From contig NZ_AZMV01000005.1 of assembly GCF_000522505.1 (NCBI RefSeq), forward strand, positions 1 through 63,077: a stretch of DNA of 63,077 bases, given 5' to 3'. The notes below the pieces were generated by a model, which saw only the letters and a program-made list of their open reading frames with translations, made no database searches and was not told where the DNA came from. Made by a program: the position numbers and the translations under genes. Positions 25,861 to 34,650 of the stretch are shown piece by piece (the first letter of the stretch is position 1; the number at the start of each line of letters is the position of its first letter). This stretch comes from Bifidobacterium moukalabense DSM 27321 (GTDB taxonomy: Bacteria; Actinomycetota; Actinomycetes; Actinomycetales; Bifidobacteriaceae).

Positions 25861-27309
25861 ATGTCAGCTGAAGCAAACGTCGGTGTGGTAGGCCTTGCCG
25901 CAATGGGCGGCAGCCTCGCACGCAATCTCGCACACCACGGCAACAAGGTCGCCGTGTTCAACCGTTCCTACGGCCGTACCGAAAAACTCATGAACGAGCA
26001 TGGCACCGAAGGCGAGTTCTTCCCGGCGAAAACCCTCGAGGAGTTCGTCGACAGCCTTGCCAAGCCTCGCACCGCCATCATCATGGTCAAGGCAGGCGAG
26101 CCGACCGACGCCATGATCAACGCGCTCGCCGACCTCATGGAACCGGGTGACATCATCGTCGACGCAGGCAACGCCTACTTCCCGGATACCATTCGCCGTG
26201 AGAAGGAGATCAGCGCCCGTGGCCTGCACTTCGTCGGCTGCGGTGTTTCCGGCGGCGAGGAAGGCGCCCTGCTCGGCCCATCCATGATGCCGGGTGGCTC
26301 CGAAGAGTCCTGGAAGACCCTGAAGCCGATTTTCGAATCCATCGCGGCCAAGGCCGAAGGCGAACCGTGCGTGACCCACATCGGTTTGAACGGCGCCGGT
26401 CACTTCGTCAAGATGGTGCATAACGGCATCGAATACTCCGACATGCAGCTCATCGCCGAAAGTTACGACCTGATGCGCCGCGGCCTTGGCATGACCCCGG
26501 CCGAGATCGGTGACGTGTTCGAAGAGTGGAACAAGACCGAACTCGATTCCTACCTGATCGAGATTACCGCCGAGGTGCTGCATCAGGTCGACAAGAAGAC
26601 CGGTAAACCGCTGGTCGACGTAATCGTGGACCATGCCGGCATGAAGGGCACCGGCACCTGGACCGTGCAGACCGCGTTGTCCTTGGCCGTACCGGTCACC
26701 GGCATCGCCGAGGCCGTGTTCGCACGAGGCCTGTCCTCCGAAGCCGACCTGCGTGAAGAGGCCCAGAAGCAGGGTTTCGCCGGTCCGAGCGGCGAGCTGA
26801 ACCTGAACGAGGAGGAGGCGAAGGCCTTCATCGAAGACATCCGACAGGCCCTCTACGCCTCCAAGATCGTCGCCTATGCACAGGGCTTCAACGAGATCAC
26901 CACCGCTGCCAAGGAATACGATTGGGATATCGACCTAGCCGCCGTGGCGCGCATCTGGCGCGGCGGCTGCATTATCCGCGCGAAGTTCCTCAACCGCATC
27001 TCCGAAGCATTCGAATCCGGCGAGGCCAACGTGTCCCTGTTGTTCGCCCCATACTTCAGGAACGCCATCGAAGCCGCCGAGAAATCCTGGCGCAACGTGG
27101 TGGCCAAGGCCGCACTTAACGGCCTGCCGACTCCGGCGTTCGCATCGTCGCTCTCGTACTTCGACGGCCTGCGTTCCAAGCGCCTGCCTGCCGCCCTGAT
27201 CCAGGGCCAGCGCGACTACTTCGGCGCCCACACCTACCAGCGTGTGGATCAGCCTGGCGCGTTCCACACCCTGTGGGCCACCGAGGAGCGCAACGAGATC
27301 GAAGCCTGA
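25861..27309 (+). CDS. gnd: 6-phosphogluconate dehydrogenase (NADP-dependent, decarboxylating)
   Basis: A 482-residue full-length enzyme. It oxidises 6-phosphogluconate to ribulose 5-phosphate and CO2 with NADP+, giving NADPH. The cofactor site is GLAAMGGSLARNLAHHG (residues 11-27), followed by the family stretches GCGVSGGEEGALLGPSMMPGG (128-148) and HFVKMVHNGIEYSDMQ with the catalytic Lys. The C-terminus has the usual ALIQGQRDYFGAHTYQR. It faces pgl-opcA-zwf and shares their terminator. GGAGG precedes the ATG. Confidence 0.97.
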   Translation: MSAEANVGVVGLAAMGGSLARNLAHHGNKVAVFNRSYGRTEKLMNEHGTEGEFFPAKTLEEFVDSLAKPRTAIIMVKAGEPTDAMINALADLMEPGDIIVDAGNAYFPDTIRREKEISARGLHFVGCGVSGGEEGALLGPSMMPGGSEESWKTLKPIFESIAAKAEGEPCVTHIGLNGAGHFVKMVHNGIEYSDMQLIAESYDLMRRGLGMTPAEIGDVFEEWNKTELDSYLIEITAEVLHQVDKKTGKPLVDVIVDHAGMKGTGTWTVQTALSLAVPVTGIAEAVFARGLSSEADLREEAQKQGFAGPSGELNLNEEEAKAFIEDIRQALYASKIVAYAQGFNEITTAAKEYDWDIDLAAVARIWRGGCIIRAKFLNRISEAFESGEANVSLLFAPYFRNAIEAAEKSWRNVVAKAALNGLPTPAFASSLSYFDGLRSKRLPAALIQGQRDYFGAHTYQRVDQPGAFHTLWATEERNEIEA

Positions 27310-27325
27310 TCTCCACGCAAGTATG

Positions 27326-27364
27326 AGGAAGGCCTCGCGACATATACGGTCGCGAGGCCTTCCT
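27326..27364. terminator. bidirectional terminator between gnd and pgl
   Basis: A perfect 16-bp stem AGGAAGGCCTCGCGAC / GTCGCGAGGCCTTCCT (27326-27341 and 27349-27364) with a 7-nt loop, between two convergent genes. Confidence 0.85.
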
Positions 27365-27393
27365 ATTCCCATTGTCTTCGTCGATGAAGAGCC

Positions 27394-28185
27394 TTACAGC
27401 TTGCAGGCCGCGCCTTCGTCGATGAGCCAGAGCAGTTCCTCGCCATCGGCGTAGGAGCTTGGTGCATGCGGGTTGTCGCGCTTGGCGAAGGCGGCCTTCA
27501 CCGCGTCGGCCTTACGGGCTTCGGAGGTGAACACCCACGTATGCTTCGAACGGGCGATCATCGGCACGGTCAGCGTCACGCGCAGCGGCGGCGGTTTCGG
27601 CGAATCGCGTACGCCGGCCACCAAAGTGTGCGAGTCATCGATTTCGGTCTCGCCGTGATCGGGGAACAGTGACGCGAAATGCGCGTCCGGCCCCACGCCG
27701 AACATCGCGATGTCCAAAGACGGATGCTCGCCAAGTTGCTCGACGAGTTCACGCTGATATTCCGCGGCGGCCGCTGCCAGCACCTCATCGGTCCGTTCGG
27801 GGGAGGCTCCGGCGATCTCTTCGACGCCGCGTTCGTCCGCAGGCATCTCATGAATGTTCCCGGCCGGCATACGGCCGTCTTCGATGAGCTTGTCGAACCA
27901 GGCCTCGCGAGCCTGCTTCGCGTTGCGGTCATCGCTGTCGGCGGCCACGAAACGTTCGTCTCCCCACCACACGTGCACGCGGGACCAGTCCACGGCCTTG
28001 GCCAAGACGCTTTCACCCATGACCTTCAGTACGTAGATGCCGTCGGTGCCGCCGGTCACGGCGATGTCGACTCGTTTGCGATTCGGCTCGGCCAGCAGGT
28101 CGGCGATGGTCAGTAGTGTGCGCGCCGCCACGGCTTGTGCCAACACTTCAGGATTCGGGTATATAACAGTTTTGCGTTCTGCCAT
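27394..28185 (-). CDS. pgl: 6-phosphogluconolactonase
   Basis: A 263-residue enzyme that hydrolyses 6-phosphogluconolactone. The family stretches are AVTGGTDGIYVLK (about 43-55), VHVWWGDERFV (about 70-80) and MFGVGPDAHFASLFP (about 158-172), all typical of the NagB/Pgl fold. In usual Pgl proteins the last reads GxGxDGHTASLFP, so the Asp-Gly-His is Asp-Ala-His here. I use the ATG at 28185, with AAGGGGGAT 6 nt upstream. It ends the zwf-opcA-pgl operon, 14 bp after opcA. Confidence 0.93.
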   Translation of the reverse strand: MAERKTVIYPNPEVLAQAVAARTLLTIADLLAEPNRKRVDIAVTGGTDGIYVLKVMGESVLAKAVDWSRVHVWWGDERFVAADSDDRNAKQAREAWFDKLIEDGRMPAGNIHEMPADERGVEEIAGASPERTDEVLAAAAAEYQRELVEQLGEHPSLDIAMFGVGPDAHFASLFPDHGETEIDDSHTLVAGVRDSPKPPPLRVTLTVPMIARSKHTWVFTSEARKADAVKAAFAKRDNPHAPSSYADGEELLWLIDEGAACKL

Positions 28186-28199
28186 GGAAGATCCCCCTT

Positions 28200-29159
28200 T
28201 CAGTGTTGCGGGTTGATGAGATCCCAGCCCTGCGTCACGACTTCGGCGTAGATCTCGTCGGGGTAGAGGCGGCCGAGCTCCTCGCTCAGGCATTCCTCGA
28301 TGGTGCGCGTCGGCACGCTGATGGTCTGCGGGGACTGGCCGGGCACGCTTTGCATGGCCACGCCATCGCCTGTGGACGGGCGTTCCAGACTCAGCACGCC
28401 GTCGGCACGGGTCAGGTATACGCCGGTCACCGCATTTGCGCCCGGATCGTCCTCGACGATCACCGGCACGTTCAACCGCAACCGCAGCCAGGCGGCCAGC
28501 AGGTCCATCGGCAGGAAATCCTTCGGACCGGTCACGCGCACGCTGCTCACCGGCAGATGCGGCGGCTGGTCGAGCATGGAGGCGAGCATGGCCCGCCATA
28601 CGGTCAGACGTGTCCATGACATGTCCACATTCTTCGACGACCAATTACGGCGCAGGTCATTCATCGTGCGCATCGGATTCGATGAGTTCATGGCATCGGT
28701 GATGCGGCTGCGCGCCATCGAACCCAGCAGATCCTTCGACAGATTCGCCGGAGCTTCGTTCGGCCACCAGGCGACCACCGGTGCATCCGGCACCAGTAGC
28801 GGAATCACCAGCGTGTCCGCATGGTGCACCAGACCGCCGCGCGGACGCAGTACGATGATCTCGCCTGCGCCGGCGTCGGAACCGAATCGTACTTCGGCGT
28901 CGAGGAAGGTGTGATGCTCGCCTTCGGCGCTATCACCGGCCTCCACCTTGCGCGCACTCGGAGCAATGGCGATCACACGGCATGGATGCTCGCGGCTGGC
29001 GCTGTTCGCCACCTCGAGATCGTGCTCCAGCGAGGCCTCATTCGTGGAAATCAGCAGCGTGAGCACTCGACCCAAGGCGGCCTCGCCGCGTTCCTCGTGC
29101 AGTTCGTCGATTTTCGCCGAGATTTCGCGGGTCTCGGTGTCTTGCATGGTGATGATCAT
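28200..29159 (-). CDS. opcA: glucose-6-phosphate dehydrogenase assembly protein OpcA
   Basis: A 319-residue protein of the actinobacterial OpcA family, which activates or assembles glucose-6-phosphate dehydrogenase. Recognisable text includes REHPCRVIAIAP (about 60-71), GGLVHHADTLVIPLLVPDAPVVAWWP (about 110-135) and DLRRNWSSKNVDMSWTRLTVWR. Its start ATG at 29159 overlaps the zwf stop (ATGA), with GGAGG upstream, so expression is coupled to zwf. If zwf is really broken by the frameshift, this gene keeps only its own start. Confidence 0.94.
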   Translation of the reverse strand: MIITMQDTETREISAKIDELHEERGEAALGRVLTLLISTNEASLEHDLEVANSASREHPCRVIAIAPSARKVEAGDSAEGEHHTFLDAEVRFGSDAGAGEIIVLRPRGGLVHHADTLVIPLLVPDAPVVAWWPNEAPANLSKDLLGSMARSRITDAMNSSNPMRTMNDLRRNWSSKNVDMSWTRLTVWRAMLASMLDQPPHLPVSSVRVTGPKDFLPMDLLAAWLRLRLNVPVIVEDDPGANAVTGVYLTRADGVLSLERPSTGDGVAMQSVPGQSPQTISVPTRTIEECLSEELGRLYPDEIYAEVVTQGWDLINPQH

Positions 29160-30719
29160 GGCATCCTCCAACGATGTCCGTCGCGGGCGAGCATCTCAAC
29201 GGCCTCTTCCGGGCCCCACGTACCGGAGCGATATGGCTGTGGCTGGCCGAGTGTGGACCAGAATTCCTCGATCGGATCGAGGATCTGCCAGCTCAGTTCC
29301 ACTTCACGCGTGGTCGGGAACAGTGGCGGATCGCCCAATAGCACGTCGAGAATCAGTCGTTCATAGGCCTCCGGCGAGGATTCGGTGAACGAACGGCCGT
29401 AGCCGAAATCCATCGACACATCGCGCACCTCCATGGAGGTGCCACCCGGCACCTTGGAACCGAACCGCATGGTCACGCCCTCATCGGGCTGCACGCGGAT
29501 CACAATCGCGTTCTTGCCGAGCTCCTTGGTGGCCGTCGATTCGAATGGTAGATGCGGGGCGCGTTTGAACACCACGGCGATTTCCGTGACACGCTTGCCC
29601 AGTCGTTTGCCGGTACGCAGATAGAATGGCACGCCGGCCCAACGTCGTGTGTCGACATCCAGCCGGATCGCCGCATACGTTTCGGTGATGGACGCCGGGT
29701 CGATGCCCTTCTCGTCCAGATAGCCGACCACTTCGTGGGATCCTTGCCAGCCGGCGGCATACTGTCCCCGTGCGGTGTGTGCGGCCAGATCCTTCGGAAG
29801 GCGCACTGCGGAGAGCACTTTCGTCTTTTCGGCCGTCAGGTCGGCGGCGGAGAAGGAGACCGGCTCCTCCATGGCGGTCAGCGCCATGAGTTGCAGCAGG
29901 TGGTTCTGGATGACGTCGCGTGCTGCGCCGATGCCGTCATAATAGCCCGCGCGACCGGCCACGCCGATGTCCTCGGCCATGGTGATCTGCACATGATCGA
30001 CGTAGTTGCTGTTCCAGATCGGCTCATACATGGCGTTCGCGAAACGCAGCGCCAGCATGTTCTGCACGGTCTCCTTGCCGAGATAGTGGTCGATGCGGAA
30101 CACGCTCGACGGGTCGAACACCTCGGAGACCACGCGGTCGAGTTCCTTGGCGCTGGCCAGGTCATGCCCGAACGGCTTTTCTATGATCACGCGGCGCCAG
30201 GCGCCTTCGGTGGACTTCGCCAGACCGCAGTCGGCCAGCTGTCGGGAGACCTGTGGGAACGCGCGCGGCGGCACGGACATGTAAAAGGCGTGGTTGCCGC
30301 GGGTGCCGCGGTCGCGATCCAGCTCCGCCACGGTGTCGGAAAGCCGCTCGAACGCCTTCGGATCGTCGAAGGTGCCCTGCACGAAGCGGATGCCATCAGC
30401 CAGCTGCTTCCATGTCGAATCCTTGAACGGCGTGCGGCAATGAGCTTCGACGTTTTCCTTGACGAACTCCTTGAAATGGTCTTCGGTCCAATCACGGCGC
30501 GCAAAACCGGTCAGTCCGAAGCTTGGCGGCAACAGACCACGGTTGGCCAAGTCATAGATCGCCGGAAGCAGTTTTTTTTCGTGATAGATCGCCGGTTACG
30601 CCGAAAATCACGATGCTGCACGGTCCGGCGATGCGCGGAAGTCTCAGATCGCGCGGATCGCGCAAAGGATTTGTCCACGTGCCGGAGGTGTCAAGCACGG
30701 ATGAAACGGTTTCAGTCAT
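29156..30719 (-). CDS. zwf: glucose-6-phosphate dehydrogenase, frameshifted in an A8 tract
   Basis: The enzyme oxidises glucose 6-phosphate to the lactone, making NADPH. The frame starts at ATG 30719 (MTETVSSVLDTSG, then the coenzyme site IVIFGVTGDLSRKK) and breaks at a run of eight A (T8 at 30572-30579 on the plus strand), after which it hits a stop 11 codons on. The rest (LLPAIYDLANRGL, then FRIDHYLGKET with the catalytic region) is open in another frame down to 29156. With seven A the reading gives a 520-residue protein, the usual length of the family. The 464-residue C-terminal frame alone lacks the NADP site. Type, whether pseudogene, phase-variable or error, is not decidable here. An in-frame ATG at 30728 is an alternative start. 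Confidence 0.9.
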
Positions 30720-30835
30720 GCAATTCATAGTAACGCGTGGATCCTCTCCATGTCATGACAATTCCAACAGTCAAGGTTTTGTGCCTTGTGGTTTTCCGCA
30801 AATCATCGACGATTCGCGGAAAGCCGTTCCGAAGG

Positions 30836-31504
30836 TCACAGCGAATAACGCAACCAGACCGCGCCGTCGTCATAAGGAGTGACGGATTCGAGTTTCAGGG
30901 CGACGGGCCTGCGGTTCATCGGCAGTCCATCGAAGGTGGCGGACATGCCTTTGCGGCCATCGATGCCGGGGCCGATCAGGATGCTCACCTCGTCGAGCAG
31001 CCCGGCGTCGAGAAATCCGCCGTTGATGGTGCCTCCGCCGACTACGGCCATGCGTTCCACATCGAATTCCTCGTTGAGAATCTCGCTGGCGCGTGCCAGG
31101 TCGATGCGGTCGCGTCCCGTGGCGATCCACGAGATGTTGCGTGAATCCAGGAATGCCAGATAGTCCTCGGATACCTGCTCGCAGGTCAGGATCACCAGTG
31201 GCTTGGCGCTGCCGGAATCATCCGACCAACTCAGCGTGCCTCTGGTGTCGGGAATCACGTTGTACCCTTCGGCATCGGTCTTCTTGGAGAAGGCCTCATG
31301 GCCGAGCGGCTTGCCGGTGCCGTGGAATTTCCCGGAGGCCATCTCCAGCTGTGCGGTGACGCGTCCGCTTACACGGGTCGGGGCGTTCAGCGCCGCCAGT
31401 GTCTCATAGTATTCATGATTGCCTGCCAGCTGCGCGGTCATGCCGCAGTCGATGCGGCCATCGATCGACATCATCATGTGGCATACGATGTAAGGTTTGC
31501 TCAT
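30836..31504 (-). CDS. RibD C-terminal / dihydrofolate reductase-like family protein
   Basis: A 222-residue protein of the RibD-C/DHFR-like fold. It starts MSKPYIVCHMMMSIDGRID, the usual family N-terminus, and has AVVGGGTINGGFLDAGLLDEVSI at about 165-187, where the GGGxxN loop binds NADPH. Stand-alone members are putative reductases of unknown substrate; riboflavin synthesis is not implied. AAAGGAA is 9 nt before the ATG at 31504, which I prefer to an upstream ATG at 31582. Confidence 0.88.
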   Translation of the reverse strand: MSKPYIVCHMMMSIDGRIDCGMTAQLAGNHEYYETLAALNAPTRVSGRVTAQLEMASGKFHGTGKPLGHEAFSKKTDAEGYNVIPDTRGTLSWSDDSGSAKPLVILTCEQVSEDYLAFLDSRNISWIATGRDRIDLARASEILNEEFDVERMAVVGGGTINGGFLDAGLLDEVSILIGPGIDGRKGMSATFDGLPMNRRPVALKLESVTPYDDGAVWLRYSL

Positions 31505-31719
31505 GGTGTTCTCGTTCCTTTCCCTTGGTATGCCTGGAAGCCTACGACAAAGCGTTTCGCATATCCAATGTCGATGAAACATGTTGATTCATGCAATTCC
31601 GTTATTGAATCTGCGTGGTTGAAGGCGTCTGATATCGTCCGGCACGACTCCTGCAATGCCGGCTGGAACACGGGGAACGGGCGTATGCGGAAGAAGAGGC
31701 GTTGAAATGGTGGGGTCGC
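31505..31719. other. 215-bp intergenic region
   Basis: Between two leftward genes. It holds the promoter of the RibD-C-like gene; I see no gene and no strong terminator for the SDR gene, whose stop is at 31720. Confidence 0.4.
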
Positions 31720-32511
31720 CTAGCCCCTTCGTTTCGGATCGCCACCGTTCATGAACGCGGCGAGGCGACGGGTCACGGAGCGGGGGAGCACTCGTTCCGC
31801 AAATGCGCCCGATTTGGTGAACATGCTGTGGTAGGCAAGTGTTCGGCCCCGCAACATCCTGCGGTACGCGTAGATGGCGAGCTGACGGGCCGTGGCCGGT
31901 CTGGTCATGGTGAAGAAGTTACGTCCGCTCATCTTTGCGGCCTTCTCGAAACCGGTCGCAGTCGGACCGGGGCATACGCAGGTCACGGTCACGCCAGTGC
32001 CGCGCAGCTCATACGCCACCGCTTCGGACAGCGAACGCACGAACGCCTTCGATGCGAAATACATGGCCATGTACGGACCGGCCATCATGGAAGCGACCGA
32101 TGCGATATTGAGGATCCTCCCTGTGCCGGCCTCCCGCATATCCCGTCCGTACCGGTAGGTGAGTTCGGCCAACGCATTCATGTTGAGTCGCATCATCTCA
32201 TGCTGTCGGCGCCAGGTGCCGTCCAAAAAGCCCGTCCATTCGCCGAAGCCGGCATTGTTGACCAGATAATCGATGATGAAGCCGTGCGAGGTCGTGTAAT
32301 CGTACAGTTTCAGCGGGGCGCCGTCTTCGCTCAGGTCGATGGCGAACGTTTCGACGTGCACGCCGTAATGTCGTTCCAGAAGACCTTGCATCTCGGCGAG
32401 CTTAGCTCGATTCCTGGCCGTGATCACCAGATCATGCCCATCCGCCGCGAATAGCGAGGCCAACTCGCGTCCGATGCCGCCGGAGGCTCCCGTGATCAAC
32501 GCATATCCCAT
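31720..32511 (-). CDS. SDR family oxidoreductase
   Basis: A 263-residue short-chain dehydrogenase. The cofactor motif ALITGASGGIGREL starts at residue 4, NNAG is at about 80-83 and the catalytic motif is YFASK (about 151-155) after SVASMMAG. The region before it (TARNRAKLAEM) suggests NADP preference. It resembles the DltE/YqjQ-type sub-group. The substrate is unknown. AAGGAG lies 6 nt before the ATG at 32511. Confidence 0.9.
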   Translation of the reverse strand: MGYALITGASGGIGRELASLFAADGHDLVITARNRAKLAEMQGLLERHYGVHVETFAIDLSEDGAPLKLYDYTTSHGFIIDYLVNNAGFGEWTGFLDGTWRRQHEMMRLNMNALAELTYRYGRDMREAGTGRILNIASVASMMAGPYMAMYFASKAFVRSLSEAVAYELRGTGVTVTCVCPGPTATGFEKAAKMSGRNFFTMTRPATARQLAIYAYRRMLRGRTLAYHSMFTKSGAFAERVLPRSVTRRLAAFMNGGDPKRRG

Positions 32512-32649
32512 GCCAACTCCTTCGTCGATGCCTGCCACTAGCACCATGATAGGCGTTCATGGGCGATTCTGATTGGCGCTTTCGCTCCTGTGAAATCCCC
32601 GACATACGTAGCGGCGGGCGTTTGCAAGGCATCATCGGATGATTTCGTG

Positions 32650-33456
32650 TCAGATTTTCTTGTGATAGAAAATGGCAGTGAGCGGAATGAAGACCATCAG
32701 GGTCATGCCTCCCGCCAACAGTGCGGCCAGTGCCTCATCGCCAAGTATGCCTTGCGTGACCATGACACGATAGGCATCCACCAGGTAAGTGACCGGGTTG
32801 ATTCTGGCGAATGCCCGCAAGACCGCGGGAAGGGTGTCGATCGGTACGATGGCGTTGGAGACGAAGCCGAGGACCATGGTGGTCAGGGTGGACAATGCAG
32901 AGATGGTGCCGGACGATTTCACCAGCACGCCGATAAGCGCGAACACCCAACTGACACACCACATGACGAAGATCACCAGCAGATTGGCGAGCAGTACCCA
33001 TCCGAATCCGGCTTGTGGTCGCCATCCCATGATGTATCCGGCTGCTACGGCGAACAGGGAGGCGATGGCATAGCGGATGATGTCGGCGGTCAGCATACCG
33101 GTCAGCGGCGCCATGCGGGCGATTGGCAGTGACTTGAATCGATCGAACACGCCGGTTTCGATATCTTCACGAAGTTGGGTGCCTGAGTTCGATGAGGCCA
33201 TCAGCAATGCGAACGCAACCACGCCAGGGACTACGGTGGCCAGATATTTCGTGGCGCTGCCGGCCACTGCGCCGCCGAACAGATAGGTGAACATGATCAT
33301 GAAGATAATCGGAAGCAGTATGACATCTACCAGTGCTCCAGGATTGTGTTTGAGCTTGAGCAGTGAGCGTTTGGCCAGCGTGATCGTATCCTTCATCAGT
33401 GTGATGATCGGACTGAGTGTCGTGGTCTGTGCGGTGGTGGGGAAAGTGGTTGTCAT
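32650..33456 (-). CDS. ABC-2 type transporter permease (drug exporter type)
   Basis: A 268-residue permease with six membrane segments and the ABC-2 fold, similar to DrrB. Typical text is LLPIIFMIMFTYLFGGAVAG (about 45-64), GTQLREDIETGVFDRFKSLPIAR (about 93-115) and AFARINPVTYLVDAYRVM near the C-terminus. With the ATPase upstream it would export hydrophobic compounds. AAGGAGA precedes the ATG at 33456. It is 76 bp downstream of the ATPase gene and under the MarR-type promoter region. Confidence 0.9.
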   Translation of the reverse strand: MTTTFPTTAQTTTLSPIITLMKDTITLAKRSLLKLKHNPGALVDVILLPIIFMIMFTYLFGGAVAGSATKYLATVVPGVVAFALLMASSNSGTQLREDIETGVFDRFKSLPIARMAPLTGMLTADIIRYAIASLFAVAAGYIMGWRPQAGFGWVLLANLLVIFVMWCVSWVFALIGVLVKSSGTISALSTLTTMVLGFVSNAIVPIDTLPAVLRAFARINPVTYLVDAYRVMVTQGILGDEALAALLAGGMTLMVFIPLTAIFYHKKI

Positions 33457-33532
33457 GATGTCTCCTTGGTGCTTGCTGTGGGGAAAGTGGTTGAATGCGC
33501 CGGGATGATTGCAGGCCATGTTGCGGTGCGAC

Positions 33533-34502
33533 CTACTTACCGATTGCTTTGTCGGCTTTGCCGGTATCTTGGGAAACGATTCTGACGAACACGTCATCCA
33601 ATGAGGGTTTGCTCGTCGAGAATTCATCTGGGGTCAGATTGAGATCGTGCAGATGGTTGAGCAGATCCAGCATGTCCGTCGATTCCTTCATGTTGAGGAT
33701 CAAAGTATCTGATTCCGATGATCGGGAGATATGCGTTGAGGGAAGGTGTCCGCTGATGATCCGTTGCGCGTCCCGCATCTGATGTTTGTTGTCGTAACGG
33801 ATTTCCAGATGGGTATCGCCGATCAGATTCTTCAGGTCATTTGGCGTTCCCTGAGCCATGACCTTTCCGTTGCGGATGATGGCAATGTGGTCAGCCAACT
33901 GATCGGCCTCTTCCAGATATTGCGTGGTCAACAGTACGGTGGAGCCTTCATTGACGAGCTGGCGGATGGTGTTCCACATTTCGCTACGTGTAATGGGATC
34001 GAGGCCTGTGGTCGGTTCGTCGAGGATGATGAGTCTTGGATGGGTCATCAGGCTTGACGCTAGGTCGAGTCGCCTGCGCATGCCCCCAGAGAAAGCGGAC
34101 AGTTCCTTGGCCTTGACATTGGTCAGGGAAAATCGCTCGAGTAGTTCATCGGCGCGGCTGAGAGCCTGTTTGCGGGACAAGCCGTTGAGTCGGCCGATGA
34201 TCTCCATGTTTTCCATGGCGGTCAGATCATTGTCAATCGTGGTGAACTGGCCGGTCATACCGATGATGCGACGCACTTGTTCAGGTTGTTTGCTGACATC
34301 GTAGTTGAAAATCGACGCGGTACCGCCATCCACGGGCAATTGTGTGGAAAGCATCCGCAGAAGTGTGGTTTTGCCTGCACCGTTTGGGCCGAGAATCGAG
34401 AAGATTTCGCCTTGGTTGATGGTGAGGGAGACGCCGTCCACGACGTTTTTTCGAACCATAGCGTTTGGTGATGTCGATGGTCTGTATTGCTGGAATGGCC
34501 AT
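33533..34502 (-). CDS. drug-type ABC transporter ATP-binding protein, frameshifted in an A6 tract
   Basis: A DrrA-like ATPase. With one A removed from the six at 34446-34451 (T on the plus strand), it gives 322 residues starting MAIPAIQTIDITKRYG, with AAGGAGCG 4 nt before the ATG. As given, the N-terminus is out of frame with the rest. The in-frame remainder from an internal ATG (34459, MVRKNVVDG) keeps Walker A GPNGAGKTT, signature FSGGMRRRLD, Walker B LIILDEPTTGLD and the H-loop region, but loses the beta strand and the Tyr (KRYG) that stacks on the adenine base. It forms an operon with the ABC-2 permease and is divergent from marR. Confidence 0.87.
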
Positions 34503-34540
34503 GCTCGCTCCTTGGAGATGGTGATGTCTAAAAACTAATT

Positions 34541-34603
34541 ATCAGGTACCCTGATTGATTTCATATAGTATGGGTACCTGAATAAATAGTCAAATACCCT
34601 GAT
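34541..34603. promoter_or_regulatory. three MarR operator copies between marR and the ABC operon
   Basis: Site 1 is ATCAGG-tac-CCTGAT (34541-34555), a perfect palindrome. Site 2 is TGGGTACCTGAAT (34571-34583), whose reverse complement shares TCAGGTACC with site 1. Site 3 is TACCCTGAT (34595-34603). They fill the divergent promoter region and fit a MarR repressor controlling itself and the exporter. Confidence 0.7.
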
Positions 34604-34650
34604 AGAATCGGTGTGTCTTGAGGTGGAATCCAAGCCGTATCGGAGGCGTT

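Noticed and set aside
28186..28644. Upstream extension of pgl
   Set aside because: It lies inside opcA on the same strand; the ribosome site AAGGGGGAT marks the start at 28185.
29156..30719. Programmed -1 ribosomal frameshift in zwf
   Set aside because: A -1 shift on the A tract does not restore the frame. One base must be skipped (+1) or removed from the transcript, so only +1 shifting or RNA polymerase slippage would do.
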